This document shows positions 43,676 to 52,645 of a stretch of DNA of 62,531 bases, in pieces. Every line of letters begins with the position of its first letter. Within the stretch, counting starts at the first letter, position 1. Both the position numbers and the translations under genes were made by a program. The notes beneath the pieces were generated by a model that was not told the DNA's origin, ran no database searches, and saw only the letters and a list, made by a program, of their open reading frames with translations. Source of the DNA: Salinisphaera sp. G21_0 (GTDB lineage Bacteria > Pseudomonadota > Gammaproteobacteria > Pseudomonadales > Endozoicomonadaceae). The stretch is taken from the NCBI RefSeq assembly GCF_017744115.1, contig NZ_JAGHQW010000038.1:1-62531 (forward strand). Direction: 5' to 3'.

Positions 43676-45058
43676 ATGACCGCACTCTCTTGTTTTAAGG
43701 CCTACGATATCCGTGGCCGCATGCCTGATGAATTGAATGAAGATATTGCCTGGCGGATTGGCCGGGCAACGGCTGAATACCTGCAGCCCAAAACCATAGT
43801 TATTGGTGGGGATATTCGCCTGTCTACCCCTGAACTCAAAGAAGCCCTGAGCGATGGGTTGCGGGCCGGTGGTGTGGATGTGATTGATATTGGCCTGTGT
43901 GGCACTGAAGAGGTTTATTTTGCCACTTCGCATCTGAAGGCGGATGGGGGCATTATGGTGACCGCCAGCCATAATCCGAAAGACTATAACGGGATGAAGC
44001 TGGTTCGGGAGTCGAGCAAGCCGATTTCTGGCGATACCGGGTTGCGGGAGATTCAGCGGTTGGCTGAAGAGGTTTTTGTTGAACCACAAAGGCACAAAGA
44101 CACAAAGGTTTCTTTTGGTTCTTATCGGCAGATCAGCAACCTTGCGGCTTATGTGGATCATATTCTTGGGTATATCAAACCGGATGAGTTGAAGCCGCTG
44201 AAACTGGTGGTGAATGCCGGTAATGGGGCTGCCGGGCATGTGATTGATGCTATTGAAGCACGGTTTAAAGAGACCGGTGTGCCGGTGGAGTTTGTGAAGA
44301 TTCACCATGAGCCGGATGGGAACTTTCCCCATGGGATTCCTAACCCGTTGTTACACGACTGTCGGCAGGCAACTGTGGATGCGGTGCTGGAACATAATGC
44401 AGATATGGGCATTGCCTGGGATGGGGATTTTGACCGCTGCTTTTTGTTTGATGAGAAAGGGCAGTTTATTGAGGGGTATTATATTGTCGGGCTGTTGGGT
44501 GAGGCGTTTCTGGCTCATTATCCTGGTGCAAAGATTATTCATGACCCTCGGTTGACCTGGAATACTATTGACCAGGTTTCGACTGCAGGAGGTGTGCCGG
44601 TGCTGTGTAAAACCGGTCATGCCTTTATCAAGGAGCGGATGCGGGAAGAGGATGCCGTCTATGGCGGTGAGATGAGTGCCCACCATTATTTCCGTGACTT
44701 TGCTTACTGCGATTCCGGGATGATTCCGTGGCTGCTGGTAACTGAGTTAATGTCCCATAAAGGTAAAAAGCTTTCTGAACTGGTGGCCGAACGCATTGCT
44801 TTGTTCCCATCCTCTGGTGAGATTAACAGCACACTGGATAATCCACAGGCGGCAATCGACCGGATTCTGGCGATTTATGAAAAGGATGCGGTGGCTGTGG
44901 ATCATACCGATGGGATCTCACTGGATATGGGGGAGTGGCGGTTTAACCTGCGACTTTCTAATACAGAGCCGGTGATTCGGTTGAATGTGGAGAGTCGGGG
45001 CGATGTGGCGCTGATGGATGAGAAAACTTCTGAATTGTTGAGTTTGATTCGGCAGTGA
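43676..45058 (+). CDS. manB: phosphomannomutase, intact copy, with repeat-derived insert
   Basis: It interconverts mannose 6- and 1-phosphate for GDP-mannose. It shows [13 protein letters not shown], the phospho-Ser loop [12 protein letters not shown], metal loop [16 protein letters not shown], sugar loop [14 protein letters not shown] and phosphate loop [14 protein letters not shown]. It has 460 residues. Residues [10 protein letters not shown] near position 136-145 are encoded by an ACAAAGG-type repeat arm (44081-44108) inserted in frame between domain-linker residues, so the repeat is tolerated inside the enzyme. Confidence 0.93.
   Translation: MTALSCFKAYDIRGRMPDELNEDIAWRIGRATAEYLQPKTIVIGGDIRLSTPELKEALSDGLRAGGVDVIDIGLCGTEEVYFATSHLKADGGIMVTASHNPKDYNGMKLVRESSKPISGDTGLREIQRLAEEVFVEPQRHKDTKVSFGSYRQISNLAAYVDHILGYIKPDELKPLKLVVNAGNGAAGHVIDAIEARFKETGVPVEFVKIHHEPDGNFPHGIPNPLLHDCRQATVDAVLEHNADMGIAWDGDFDRCFLFDEKGQFIEGYYIVGLLGEAFLAHYPGAKIIHDPRLTWNTIDQVSTAGGVPVLCKTGHAFIKERMREEDAVYGGEMSAHHYFRDFAYCDSGMIPWLLVTELMSHKGKKLSELVAERIALFPSSGEINSTLDNPQAAIDRILAIYEKDAVAVDHTDGISLDMGEWRFNLRLSNTEPVIRLNVESRGDVALMDEKTSELLSLIRQ
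44081..44108. repeat. CACAAAG repeat arm inserted in frame in manB
   Basis: GAACCACAAAGGCACAAAGA continues as CACAAAGG, identical to the left arms of the intergenic palindromes at 47049 and 49033. No right arm follows. Confidence 0.92.
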
Positions 45059-45063
45059 TTTAT

Positions 45064-45166
45064 TGGAACCACAAAGACACAAAGGCACAAAGTTTTTTGG
45101 TTTCTGCGCTATGCGCAGTAAAAAAAAGTCTTTCTTTGTGTCTTCGTGTCTTTGTGGTTCAAAAAG
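45064..45166. repeat. CACAAAG palindromic repeat (complete)
   Basis: Left arm GAACCACAAAGACACAAAGG and right arm CTTTGTGTCTTCGTGTCTTT with GTGGTTC enclose a loop with its own hairpin, CTGCGCTATGCGCAG. Similar complete elements are at 45540, 47049, 49033, 49535 and 50289. Confidence 0.9.
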
Positions 45167-45178
45167 AGAAATTAAAAA

Positions 45179-45541
45179 TTGGTACGGATTTTAGCGGTTG
45201 GCTGGTTGGCCTTTCTGGTGATTCTTTCGGCCAGTAAAAGCCTCGGTTATGGTCACTGGGCCTGGGGCAGTATTGAGCGTTTTCTGGGCGGCAATTTGCA
45301 GATGCATTTTGTCATGGCCTTTATTCTTTCAGGACTGGCTCACTTGGCCAGCCCAGGGTTCTGGCACCGGGGCTGGTTGTTACTGCTGTTGGTGATTGGC
45401 TGTGCCCTGGATGAAAGTTTGCAGGCGGTGCTGCCACTGCGGAATTTTAACCCGCTGGATTTTCTCGTAACCTGTGCCGGGTTGTTGCTGGCTGCTTTGC
45501 CTTTTATGGTGTCGCAGTGGCGGATGGTTAAAAGCGTTTGA
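45179..45541 (+). CDS. VanZ-like membrane protein, copy 1
   Basis: The 120-residue protein has about four hydrophobic helices (ILAVGWLAFLVILSAS; MHFVMAFILSGLAHL; WLLLLLVIGCALDESLQAVLPLRNFNPLDFLVTCAGLLLAAL). The E-(S)LQ..LP.R.....D segment is the VanZ-family signature. The role in polysaccharide loci is unknown. It starts with TTG at 45179, straight after a repeat, without a clear ribosome site. A second member is at 57461. Confidence 0.75.
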   Translation: MVRILAVGWLAFLVILSASKSLGYGHWAWGSIERFLGGNLQMHFVMAFILSGLAHLASPGFWHRGWLLLLLVIGCALDESLQAVLPLRNFNPLDFLVTCAGLLLAALPFMVSQWRMVKSV

Positions 45542-45645
45542 ACCACAAAGACACAAAGGCACAAAGGTTTTTTGGGTTTGCCTGCGCTACGCACAGCAAA
45601 CATAAGAAAAAGTCTTCCTTTGTGTCTTTGTGCCTTTGTGGTGAA
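45540..45645. repeat. CACAAAG palindromic repeat (complete)
   Basis: It starts at the stop codon of the VanZ-like gene (TTTGAACCACAAAG). The loop includes CTGCGCTACGCACAG. The right arm ends TTTGTGGTG. Confidence 0.9.
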
Positions 45646-45668
45646 AAAAAAGCTGGATTTGAATGTAG

Positions 45669-47039
45669 ATGCCTACCTCGTTGTTATCGGGCCGGTCGCG
45701 GCTGCCTCTTTTTTTACTGGTCATTATGGATGTGGCCATTGCCTTTGGCTGTGCGGAGCTATCGGAATGGGTGCGTTTTGGTGACCATGCTACCCACTAT
45801 CTGAATGTGATGACTATGCAGGCGCTGCTAGTGGTGGTGTTTTCGTTTTTGTGTGAAGTGTATGCCCCCTGGCGTGGGCGACGGATCAGCGAGCGATTGA
45901 CCAAGGTCGCCATTGCCTGGGCATTGTCGTTTACAGCGCTGATCGCTTTTATGGTGATGACCAAAACCACCGAGCGGTATTCCCGTATCTGGCTGTTTAC
46001 CTGGATAGGACTGACCATCCCCATGGTATTGGTGATCCGGTTCACTCTTTATCGAATGCTGATGCGGTTTCGTAGCCGTGGGCGCAATACCCGCCATATA
46101 CTGGTGATTGGTGATGGTCGTAACTTTGAGGCCATGCGTGAGTACTTCTCAAAAGATAATGGTTATGGCTACCGGCTGCAGCATATTATCGAGCACGATA
46201 ATGATGAGCAGGCGCTGGCGGAGCTGAAACAGTATCTGGCCAGAAATGAAGCCTTTGATGAGTGCTGGCTCTGCATACCCTTTAACAAGAACTCCATTCT
46301 GCAGCCAGTGATGTTTGCCCTGCGCCACAGTACCGCCAATATTCGCTATATGCCGGGGCTACAGGATCTGCCGCTGCTGAACCATACCATTACCAAAATT
46401 GGCGATTTTTATTCCCTGGATATCAGCTGTTCGCCTATGGACAGCATTAACGCCATTATCAAACGGGTGTCGGATATTGTGATTGGCAGCCTGATTCTGC
46501 TGCTGATTTCTCCGGTGATGGTGGGGGTGGCCATTGCTGTGAAACTCTCGTCACCGGGGCCGGTGTTTTTCAAGCAGTTTCGGCATGGGGCTTCTGGTCA
46601 GCAGGTGAAGGTTTATAAGTTCCGCAGTATGAAGGTGCATCAGGAAGGCGAAGGTAAAGTGACTCAGGCCACTAAAGGTGATCCACGGGTTACCAGAGTC
46701 GGAGCCTTTATTCGCCGTACCAGCCTCGATGAGTTGCCGCAGTTTATTAATGTACTGCAGGGGCGGATGTCTATCGTTGGTCCTCGGCCCCATGCATTGG
46801 CTCATAACGAGTATTACAAAGACCTGGTGGAATCTTATATGCAACGCCATAAGGTGAAGCCGGGCATTACCGGACTGGCCCAGGTGCGGGGCTTCAGGGG
46901 TGAGACTGATACGCTGGATAAGATGCAACGGCGGGTGGAGTGTGATCTGGAATACATTAATAACTGGTCGTTGTGGCTGGATATCAAGATTATCATTGGT
47001 ACCGTTTTCAAAGGGTTTATGAACCCTAATGCTTATTAA
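45669..47039 (+). CDS. undecaprenyl-phosphate hexose-1-phosphate transferase (WcaJ type)
   Basis: It starts repeat-unit synthesis by placing a hexose 1-phosphate, usually glucose, on undecaprenyl phosphate. The N-terminal half has four membrane helices and a CoA-binding-like Rossmann region ([15 protein letters not shown]). The C-terminal catalytic domain (from about residue 261) has [59 protein letters not shown] and [12 protein letters not shown]. The 456 residues fit the WcaJ/CpsE class. It is the only initiating transferase in the window. Confidence 0.94.
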   Translation: MPTSLLSGRSRLPLFLLVIMDVAIAFGCAELSEWVRFGDHATHYLNVMTMQALLVVVFSFLCEVYAPWRGRRISERLTKVAIAWALSFTALIAFMVMTKTTERYSRIWLFTWIGLTIPMVLVIRFTLYRMLMRFRSRGRNTRHILVIGDGRNFEAMREYFSKDNGYGYRLQHIIEHDNDEQALAELKQYLARNEAFDECWLCIPFNKNSILQPVMFALRHSTANIRYMPGLQDLPLLNHTITKIGDFYSLDISCSPMDSINAIIKRVSDIVIGSLILLLISPVMVGVAIAVKLSSPGPVFFKQFRHGASGQQVKVYKFRSMKVHQEGEGKVTQATKGDPRVTRVGAFIRRTSLDELPQFINVLQGRMSIVGPRPHALAHNEYYKDLVESYMQRHKVKPGITGLAQVRGFRGETDTLDKMQRRVECDLEYINNWSLWLDIKIIIGTVFKGFMNPNAY

Positions 47040-47048
47040 AAGACTTTT

Positions 47049-47158
47049 TTGAACCACAAAGGCACAAAGACACAAAGGAAGACTTTCTTTTGTTTGCAGC
47101 GCGTAGCGCTGGCAAACCCAAAAAACCTTTGTGTCTTTGTGCCTTTGTGGTGAAAAGG
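47049..47158. repeat. CACAAAG palindromic repeat (complete)
   Basis: The left arm is GAACCACAAAGGCACAAAGA, the loop contains GCAGCGCGTAGCGCTGGC, and the right arm is CCTTTGTGTCTTTGTGCCTT. It lies directly beside the 3' end of the GxxExxY gene. Confidence 0.92.
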
Positions 47159-47161
47159 CTT

Positions 47162-47551
47162 TTAATTCACAACCCGCACCACCCCCTGTTTTAGAACAGG
47201 TTCATTGAAGTTAATGAGCAATCCAAGCCAACGTTTTTTCAGTTTGAGATAGGTGAGTAACTGTGCCTTATGGATCGGTAGTACTTTTTCTACAGCTTTC
47301 AGTTCCACGATAACAAGGTCATTCACCAACAGATCAAGCTTATAATCAGCTCCCAGACTGCGCCCTTTATAAATAACGGGAACTGGCTCCTGACTTTTTA
47401 GCTCCAAACCTTTTTGTTCAAGCTCAAATATAAGTGCCCGCTCATAAGTGTTTTCCAATAACCCGGGGCCCAAATGTCGGTGAACTTCAATGGCGGCACC
47501 AATGATCACTGAAGACAGTTGATCAGACTCTTCCTTCATATTAATTCTCAT
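47162..47551 (-). CDS. GxxExxY protein, copy 1
   Basis: IIGAAIEVHRHLGPGLLENTYERALIFELEQKG carries the name-giving GxxExxY motif (GLLENTY). PVIYKGRSLGADYKLDLLVNDLVIVELKAVE follows, with the D ... ExK arrangement of PD-(D/E)XK nuclease-like folds. The function is not established. It has about 129 residues. It lies between a complete CACAAAG palindrome (47049) and a single right arm (47580). Its upstream ORF extension is made of repeat sequence, so I start at the Met of MRINMKEES. Confidence 0.85.
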   Translation of the reverse strand: MRINMKEESDQLSSVIIGAAIEVHRHLGPGLLENTYERALIFELEQKGLELKSQEPVPVIYKGRSLGADYKLDLLVNDLVIVELKAVEKVLPIHKAQLLTYLKLKKRWLGLLINFNEPVLKQGVVRVVN

Positions 47552-47579
47552 ATTTATTAGTTCGAAAGACCAAATATAG

Positions 47580-47613
47580 AAAACCTTTGTGTCTTTGTGC
47601 CTTTGTGGTTCAA
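47580..47613. repeat. right arm of the CACAAAG repeat
   Basis: AAACCTTTGTGTCTTTGTGC ends in CTTTGTGGTTC just before the ligase-like gene and beyond the 5' end of the GxxExxY gene. Confidence 0.9.
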
Positions 47614-47618
47614 AAAAA

Positions 47619-49022
47619 ATGAAAAAAGCTCTGTTCTGGCCGCTGTTAGCGGTGATGTTCTGGTTGCCTTTGCCTGAAGGCAGCAAGCCCGAGTGGGCTA
47701 TGGGGATTTTGATGATGCTGGTCTACGGGCTGGCGTTGTTCTGGTTGCTGGGTTTTGCCCTGAACCGGTTGCCGGTGTCCCTTGCCTTTCAGAAGGCCCG
47801 CTGGTTTCACCTTGGGTTTATTCTGGTTACCTGCTGGCTGTTTATACAACAGCTGCCATTACCTGCTGAGTGGGTAAAGGCACTCTCCCCCCACGCCTGG
47901 GATATTCACTACCAGGCTTATCTGGCACTGGGATTGCCCATGCCGGATTTACTCCCCCTCTCTCTTGACCCTTTCGCTACACAGGTGACTGCGTTGCTGG
48001 CGCTGGCCTATTATCTGCTGTTTTGCTTATGCCTGCTGCTGATCGACCGACCTGAGAAGTTGAAAGCCTTTGCCTGGGTGCTGGTGATTTCCGGTATTTT
48101 TCAGGCGGTGTTTGGTTCGTTAAGTACGCTCTCCGGGTTGGAAACCTTGTTGTTCCGGGATAAGACCTCTTATTTTGGCGTGGCTACGGGCACCTTTGTC
48201 AACCGCAACAGTTTTGCCGGTTGTATGGAGATGACCCTGGCAGCGGGCATGGGCCTGCTGATTGCCCAGCTGAATGAACGGCCTTCCCAAAACTGGCAGG
48301 AGTGGCTGCACCGCACCCTGAAAACCCTGATGAGCAATAAGGTAATCCTCCGCACCGGGCTGGCCATTATGGTGATCGCTCTGGTGCTCTCCCGCTCCCG
48401 TATGGGCAATACGGCGTTTTTCTCCAGCCTGATGATTACCGGCTTTTTGTACGTTATCTGTCGTAAGCAGCTGAGCCGGGGAATGGTGGTGCTGTTTGTC
48501 AGTTTGCTGGTGATTGATACGGCCATTGTCAGCCAGTGGTTTGGCCTGGAGAAGGTAGTGGAACGCCTTGAACAAACCTCCATGGAACGGGAAACCCGGC
48601 CCAATGTCGCGGAAGTAACGCTGGATGCCATTGGTGATTATGGTTTGACCGGCTCCGGTGGCGGCTCGTTCTATACGACGTTACCCGCTTATCATGATGG
48701 TAGCTGGCGGGGCTTTTACGACCTGGCCCATATTGATTTTCTGCAATTTCCCCTGGAGTTTGGTATACCCGCCTATGCTATTCTGGCACTGTTGGTGCTG
48801 GCGGCTGGCTGGCATGCTATTGCGGCCATGAGGCAACGGCGCAACCGGTTGATGATTGGCATGGGCTTTACCGCCTTTATGGGCATGCTGGCCATTATGA
48901 TTCACTCATCGGTGGATTTTAATCTGCAGATTCCTTCCAATGCGGCTTATTTTGTGGTGTTGATGGCGCTGGCTCTGGTGGCTCGTTATATGCCAACACC
49001 TGCGGGTAAGGTGCGTCAGTAA
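47619..49022 (+). CDS. O-antigen ligase/polymerase-like membrane protein, copy 1
   Basis: The 467-residue protein has about a dozen helices and the WaaL/Wzy_C signatures SGIFQAVFGSLSTLSGLE, ATGTFVNRNSFAGCMEMTLA, a long periplasmic loop with GLTGSGGGSFYTTLPAYHDG, and HIDFLQFPLEFGI (the H in the loop is the usual catalytic candidate). It would join or attach polysaccharide chains in the periplasm. A second copy is at 58693. The ATG at 47619 follows a repeat arm. Confidence 0.88.
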   Translation: MKKALFWPLLAVMFWLPLPEGSKPEWAMGILMMLVYGLALFWLLGFALNRLPVSLAFQKARWFHLGFILVTCWLFIQQLPLPAEWVKALSPHAWDIHYQAYLALGLPMPDLLPLSLDPFATQVTALLALAYYLLFCLCLLLIDRPEKLKAFAWVLVISGIFQAVFGSLSTLSGLETLLFRDKTSYFGVATGTFVNRNSFAGCMEMTLAAGMGLLIAQLNERPSQNWQEWLHRTLKTLMSNKVILRTGLAIMVIALVLSRSRMGNTAFFSSLMITGFLYVICRKQLSRGMVVLFVSLLVIDTAIVSQWFGLEKVVERLEQTSMERETRPNVAEVTLDAIGDYGLTGSGGGSFYTTLPAYHDGSWRGFYDLAHIDFLQFPLEFGIPAYAILALLVLAAGWHAIAAMRQRRNRLMIGMGFTAFMGMLAIMIHSSVDFNLQIPSNAAYFVVLMALALVARYMPTPAGKVRQ

Positions 49023-49032
49023 AGATTTTTTT

Positions 49033-49140
49033 TGAACCACAAAGGCACAAAGACACAAAGGAAAAGCATTTTTTGTAAGAGCTTTGCTCTTACCAACCTT
49101 TTGCTCTTCTTCGTGTCTTTGTGCCTTTGTGGTGAAAAGC
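49033..49140. repeat. CACAAAG palindromic repeat (complete)
   Basis: The loop contains GTAAGAGCTTTGCTCTTACC, a strong inner hairpin, so the element can fold as nested stems. Confidence 0.92.
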
Positions 49141-49148
49141 TTTTAAAC

Positions 49149-49529
49149 ATGATAGATATTCATAACCATATTATTCCCGCCATTGATGATGGCCCCGATA
49201 CCCTGGAGCAATCCCTGGAGCTGCTGCGCATAGCCGAAGCCAATGATATTCAGCGGATGGTCTGTACGCCCCATATGCATCCCGGTCGTTACGATAACGA
49301 TATCAACACCATTGCGCCCGCCTTTGATGTGCTGGTTGGCCATGTGCAACAGGCAGGTATTGGTGTTCAGCTGGCCATGGGAGCGGAGGTGCGTTTTAGT
49401 GATGAGCTGATGTTTCAGCTGCGGCAGAAGCGTATCCCGATGATCGGTAAGTGGGATGGGAAAGGGGTTCGGGATCAGTTGACGTTGACTAATCCGGATT
49501 TGCTGACCTTTTCGCTTTTTGGTGGTTGA
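49149..49529 (+). pseudogene. CpsB/YwqE-type tyrosine phosphatase with internal deletion
   Basis: The first about 104 codons (MIDIHNHIIPAIDDGPDTLEQSLELLRIAEAND ... IPMIGKWDG) match the full gene at 60958, and the last 21 (VRDQLTLTNPDLLTFSLFGG) match its end. About 120 codons between them, with most metal-binding residues of the PHP domain (IAHPERN, ASDAHH), are missing. The frame is kept, so a short protein may be made but should lack phosphatase activity. Confidence 0.92.
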
Positions 49530-49534
49530 TTTTT

Positions 49535-49640
49535 TTGAACCACAAAGACACAAAGGCACAAAGAAGAGCAAAAGACTGGTAAGAGCAAAGCTCTTACCAA
49601 TAAAGGCTTTTCCTTTGTGTCTTTGTGCCTTTGTGGTGAA
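49535..49640. repeat. CACAAAG palindromic repeat (complete)
   Basis: The loop contains GGTAAGAGCAAAGCTCTTAC, the reverse orientation of the loop at 49033, so the two elements flank the CpsB remnant as inverted partners. Confidence 0.92.
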
Positions 49641-49664
49641 AGCTTTTAAAGGGAATCACGCACG

Positions 49665-50282
49665 GTGTTCAAGAGATGGTTGATGGTTCTGCCAGGTATT
49701 GCCCTGCTGGCAGTGGCCTTTAATACGGCATGGAATCTGGTGCAGTCGGAGGTCTGGCGTTCCCAGACAGAGGACTTTCTGGACCACTGGGTAGCAGAAG
49801 CAAAAACAGAGGCTGGCTTTACTGTGGATAAAGAAGAGTGGCTACTCACTTTGGCCGGTGCTGATAATGCCCTGGACAATATGCCCGGCTCTCCCGAACT
49901 GCAGATGATGCGAGCCCAGGTACTAAACCGGGGAGTACAAAACGGTTGGGCTGTTAACGATTCAGGTGAACCGATGGAGCTGGATGCCTGGCAACAGGCC
50001 ATCCTGCAAAGACCCGGCTGGCCTTATAGCTGGAGCAGTTATGCACAGGCTCGCTCCCAGCGTTCATTAATCGATCAACAGCTGGAACAAGCACTGGTAC
50101 GGGCTGATCAGCTTGGCCCCTGGGAACAGCAGGTGATGGAAAACGCCACCATCCTCGGCAGGTATTATCGCGGATGGTTAAGCGAACCGGTTCAGAATAT
50201 TCTCGATGATAGCCAGCAGCGGTTGGTGAAGCTTTATCCACATCGGGCTAAGCAAATAGAACGGCAATACCCGCTGCCTTAA
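49665..50282 (+). CDS. VpsP-like polysaccharide biosynthesis protein, copy 1
   Basis: The 205-residue protein starts (GTG) MFKRWLMVLPGIALLAVAFNTAWNLVQSE, a single N-terminal membrane anchor. It is followed by a helical, TPR-like periplasmic part (PYSWSSYAQARSQRSLIDQQLEQALVRADQLGPWEQ). Small proteins of this form occur beside ligase and chain-length genes and are named VpsP in Vibrio; I assign it by layout and context, not by a sure motif. An IS-interrupted copy is at 61802. Confidence 0.6.
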   Translation: MFKRWLMVLPGIALLAVAFNTAWNLVQSEVWRSQTEDFLDHWVAEAKTEAGFTVDKEEWLLTLAGADNALDNMPGSPELQMMRAQVLNRGVQNGWAVNDSGEPMELDAWQQAILQRPGWPYSWSSYAQARSQRSLIDQQLEQALVRADQLGPWEQQVMENATILGRYYRGWLSEPVQNILDDSQQRLVKLYPHRAKQIERQYPLP

Positions 50283-50288
50283 AGCATT

Positions 50289-50398
50289 GGAACCACAAAG
50301 GCACAAAGACACAAAGTTTTTTTTGGATTTGACAGCGCTTCGCGCTGCAAACAAAAGAAAAAGTCTTCCTTTGTGCCTTTGTGTCTTTGTGGTTCAAA
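50289..50398. repeat. CACAAAG palindromic repeat (complete)
   Basis: The loop contains CAGCGCTTCGCGCTG. The right arm ends TTTGTGGTTC about 32 bases before galU. Confidence 0.92.
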
Positions 50399-50428
50399 AA
50401 AATTCTATCCACAACTCAAGTACACCTC

Positions 50429-51256
50429 ATGCTTAAGAAATGCCTATTCCCCGCAGCCGGCTACGGCACCCGTTTTCTCCCAGCCACCAAAAGCATGCCC
50501 AAAGAGATGATGCCGGTGGTTTCCAAACCCCTCATTGAATACGGGGTAGAAGAAGCCCTGCAAGCTGGCTTGGCTGATATCTGCATGGTGACCGGCCGGG
50601 GCAAGCGAGCCCTGGAAGATCACTTTGATGCCAACTACGAGCTGGAACACCAGATTGCCGGTTCCGATAAAGAATCCCTGCTCACCAATATACGTCAGCT
50701 GATTGATGAGTGTACTTTCTCCTACACCCGCCAGCGGGAGATGAAAGGCCTGGGCCATGCCATTCTTTCCGGTGAACCGCTGATCGGCGAACAACCCTTT
50801 GGTGTGGTGCTGGCGGATGACCTGTGCATTAACCCTGATGGCCCTGGCGTGCTGGCGCAAATGGCACTGCTCTACAAGCAGTTTCGTTGCTCTATTGTGG
50901 CGGTGATGGAAGTGCCGGAAGATCAAGTGCATAAGTACGGCGTAATTGCCGGGCAAACCATTTCCGAGGACCTGATCCGTGTGGAAAACATGGTAGAAAA
51001 ACCCGCCCGGGAAGATGCCCCCAGCAACCTGGCCATTATTGGCCGCTATATTCTGACCCCGGATATTTTCGACCTGATCCGCGACACCCAACCCGGCAAA
51101 GGCGGCGAAATCCAGATTACCGATGCGCTGATGACCCAGGCTCAGCGTGGTTGTGTACTCGCTTATAAATTCAAGGGCAGACGCTTTGACTGCGGCAGTA
51201 TTGAAGGTTTTATCGAAGCGACCAACTACTGCTACGATAAGCTGTACGCCCGGTGA
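50429..51256 (+). CDS. galU: UTP-glucose-1-phosphate uridylyltransferase, intact copy
   Basis: It makes UDP-glucose for polysaccharide synthesis. Motifs: KCLFPAAGYGTRFLPATKSMPKEMMPVVSKPLIEY, VLADDLCINPD, and the C-terminal FDCGSIEGFIEATNYC. It has 275 residues. I start at the ATG of MLKKCLFP. It provides the substrate for the WcaJ-type transferase. A deleted copy lies at 55640. Confidence 0.95.
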   Translation: MLKKCLFPAAGYGTRFLPATKSMPKEMMPVVSKPLIEYGVEEALQAGLADICMVTGRGKRALEDHFDANYELEHQIAGSDKESLLTNIRQLIDECTFSYTRQREMKGLGHAILSGEPLIGEQPFGVVLADDLCINPDGPGVLAQMALLYKQFRCSIVAVMEVPEDQVHKYGVIAGQTISEDLIRVENMVEKPAREDAPSNLAIIGRYILTPDIFDLIRDTQPGKGGEIQITDALMTQAQRGCVLAYKFKGRRFDCGSIEGFIEATNYCYDKLYAR

Positions 51257-51308
51257 CGAACTAACAGGCACCGTTCAATCAGCAATCTATCTGAATTAGC
51301 CGGATTTT

Positions 51309-51968
51309 ATGCGCCATATCCATCCTGATTACGACCAGCTTCGAGCTGTTGGCAAAGACCTGAACTCTGCACTCTTTAAGGAGCTGACCCAGGACGAATA
51401 TAAAATAGTCGCCCGTCGGCTCGAAACGATCAAGAAAGGCAAAATGCGGTTTGATTCTTATGAGCAGTTTGACCAATACACCGACTTTTGCATCAACGAT
51501 TATGTGGACAGCCGTGGTGAGAACCTGGTCAAGCGTTATAAGCGCAGGCACCATGAAACCATCAGCGCCACCGAAGCACGAATTATTGATGCTCTGCTGA
51601 CTTCTCAAACCTCACTTTTTCAGATTCTCAGCAGGGATACGGACAGCGCAACCGTTCAGCTTAAGGATCTGTTAAATGGTGGTGAGCTTGCCATCACTGA
51701 CCGAAATTTAAGCGCCTCCCCGGGTGCCACCAGTTTTATCATGTTCACCCGGATTCTGACCTATGGGGACGACCTGCACATCACCTCCGGTGCTTCCATG
51801 CTGTTTCCCAATCATTCCCGGGAACAGGTGCTGCTGGAATATTGGCGTTTGCTGAAAAAGAGCCCTGCCGGTTCCATTCAGTCCAAACGCTATGCTGCTT
51901 TTTATAAACTGCACAGCAAGCATGGCTTTAAGGATATGGCCCGTGACGAGGAAGCGACGGTGGCCTGA
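51309..51968 (+). CDS. uncharacterised protein
   Basis: I do not recognise the family. It has 219 residues, soluble, highly charged and mostly helical, beginning MRHIHPDYDQLRAVGKDLNSALFKELTQDEYKIVARRLE. There is no signal peptide or membrane segment. A later part (SASPGATSFIMFTRILTYGDDLHITSGASMLFPNHSREQVLLEYWRLL) looks like a compact alpha/beta domain. It follows galU and precedes another unknown gene by 53 bases, perhaps as a pair. Confidence 0.7.
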   Translation: MRHIHPDYDQLRAVGKDLNSALFKELTQDEYKIVARRLETIKKGKMRFDSYEQFDQYTDFCINDYVDSRGENLVKRYKRRHHETISATEARIIDALLTSQTSLFQILSRDTDSATVQLKDLLNGGELAITDRNLSASPGATSFIMFTRILTYGDDLHITSGASMLFPNHSREQVLLEYWRLLKKSPAGSIQSKRYAAFYKLHSKHGFKDMARDEEATVA

Positions 51969-52021
51969 AAGATCAGGACCACGAATCGTTTGTAAAAGAT
52001 AAAGGTATAGCAGGCAAATTT

Positions 52022-52435
52022 ATGACCACAACCTATACCATCCCTGAAGCTCCATCCATCACCAATGAACGGCAGTATATTGAGTGGTTTGTGCAATACA
52101 GTGACAAACTCGAAGAGCTGAGAAACCTGACAGGCCGCTATGCGGAAGGTGAACGGCTGGAGGCCTTTGTCGCAGAGCATACCGACCGTGGGATGAGCCT
52201 GCTGGAAATGCATCCGGACCGGGAGTCGCTGTTTGAGCGGGTCTCGTTTATGTCGGAAGACACCTGGGCAAAATTGAAGAAGGTGCTGGCAGAGTACGGT
52301 GGGCTGGCAAACTGCCCTGAGCCCCAGAGGGTTCTGTTGGTCGGGCTGGTGATTCATATCATGATCGGGGTGGAGGTGTTGGAGAAGAAGTATCTGCATC
52401 CTGAGGCGGGACGGTTGGTGCCGGAGATACGTTAA
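52022..52435 (+). CDS. uncharacterised protein
   Basis: No family is recognised. It has 137 residues, acidic and helical (NERQYIEWFVQYSDKLEELRNLTGRYAEGERLEAFVAEHTDRG), with one moderately hydrophobic segment near the end (RVLLVGLVIHIMIGVEVL). It lies downstream of the 51309 gene in the same direction, and a strong hairpin follows 15 bases after the stop. Confidence 0.65.
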   Translation: MTTTYTIPEAPSITNERQYIEWFVQYSDKLEELRNLTGRYAEGERLEAFVAEHTDRGMSLLEMHPDRESLFERVSFMSEDTWAKLKKVLAEYGGLANCPEPQRVLLVGLVIHIMIGVEVLEKKYLHPEAGRLVPEIR

Positions 52436-52450
52436 AGAGCCTTTCCCCCT

Positions 52451-52486
52451 GGAGGACGGTGAATATTCACGGAAACACCGTCCTCC
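52451..52486. terminator. bidirectional hairpin between convergent genes
   Basis: GGAGGACGGTG (52451-52461) pairs perfectly over 11 bases with CACCGTCCTCC (52476-52486). It has no long T-run, but it lies between a + gene ending at 52435 and a minus reading frame ending at 52519. Confidence 0.55.
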
Positions 52487-52518
52487 CTGGTGTGAAATTA
52501 TTGTTCGTTAACGTCAGC

Positions 52519-52645
52519 TCACAGGAGATTATCCCGGCGCCATTGCCGGGCACGGCGGACGATGGTCACAGCAACCGGCAGGTAAATGATGACCAGCACC
52601 AGCTTGAGGCCGGTGATGCCTGAAACCCGACTCAGGGTATCATCT
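52519..52645 (-). pseudogene. membrane-protein 3' fragment cut by ISAs1
   Basis: The reading frame DDTLSRVSGITGLKLVLVIIYLPVAVTIVRRARQWRRDNLL ends at 52519. It shows one membrane helix and a basic cytoplasmic end. Its upstream part is replaced by the ISAs1 element. The family is not recognised. Confidence 0.45.
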
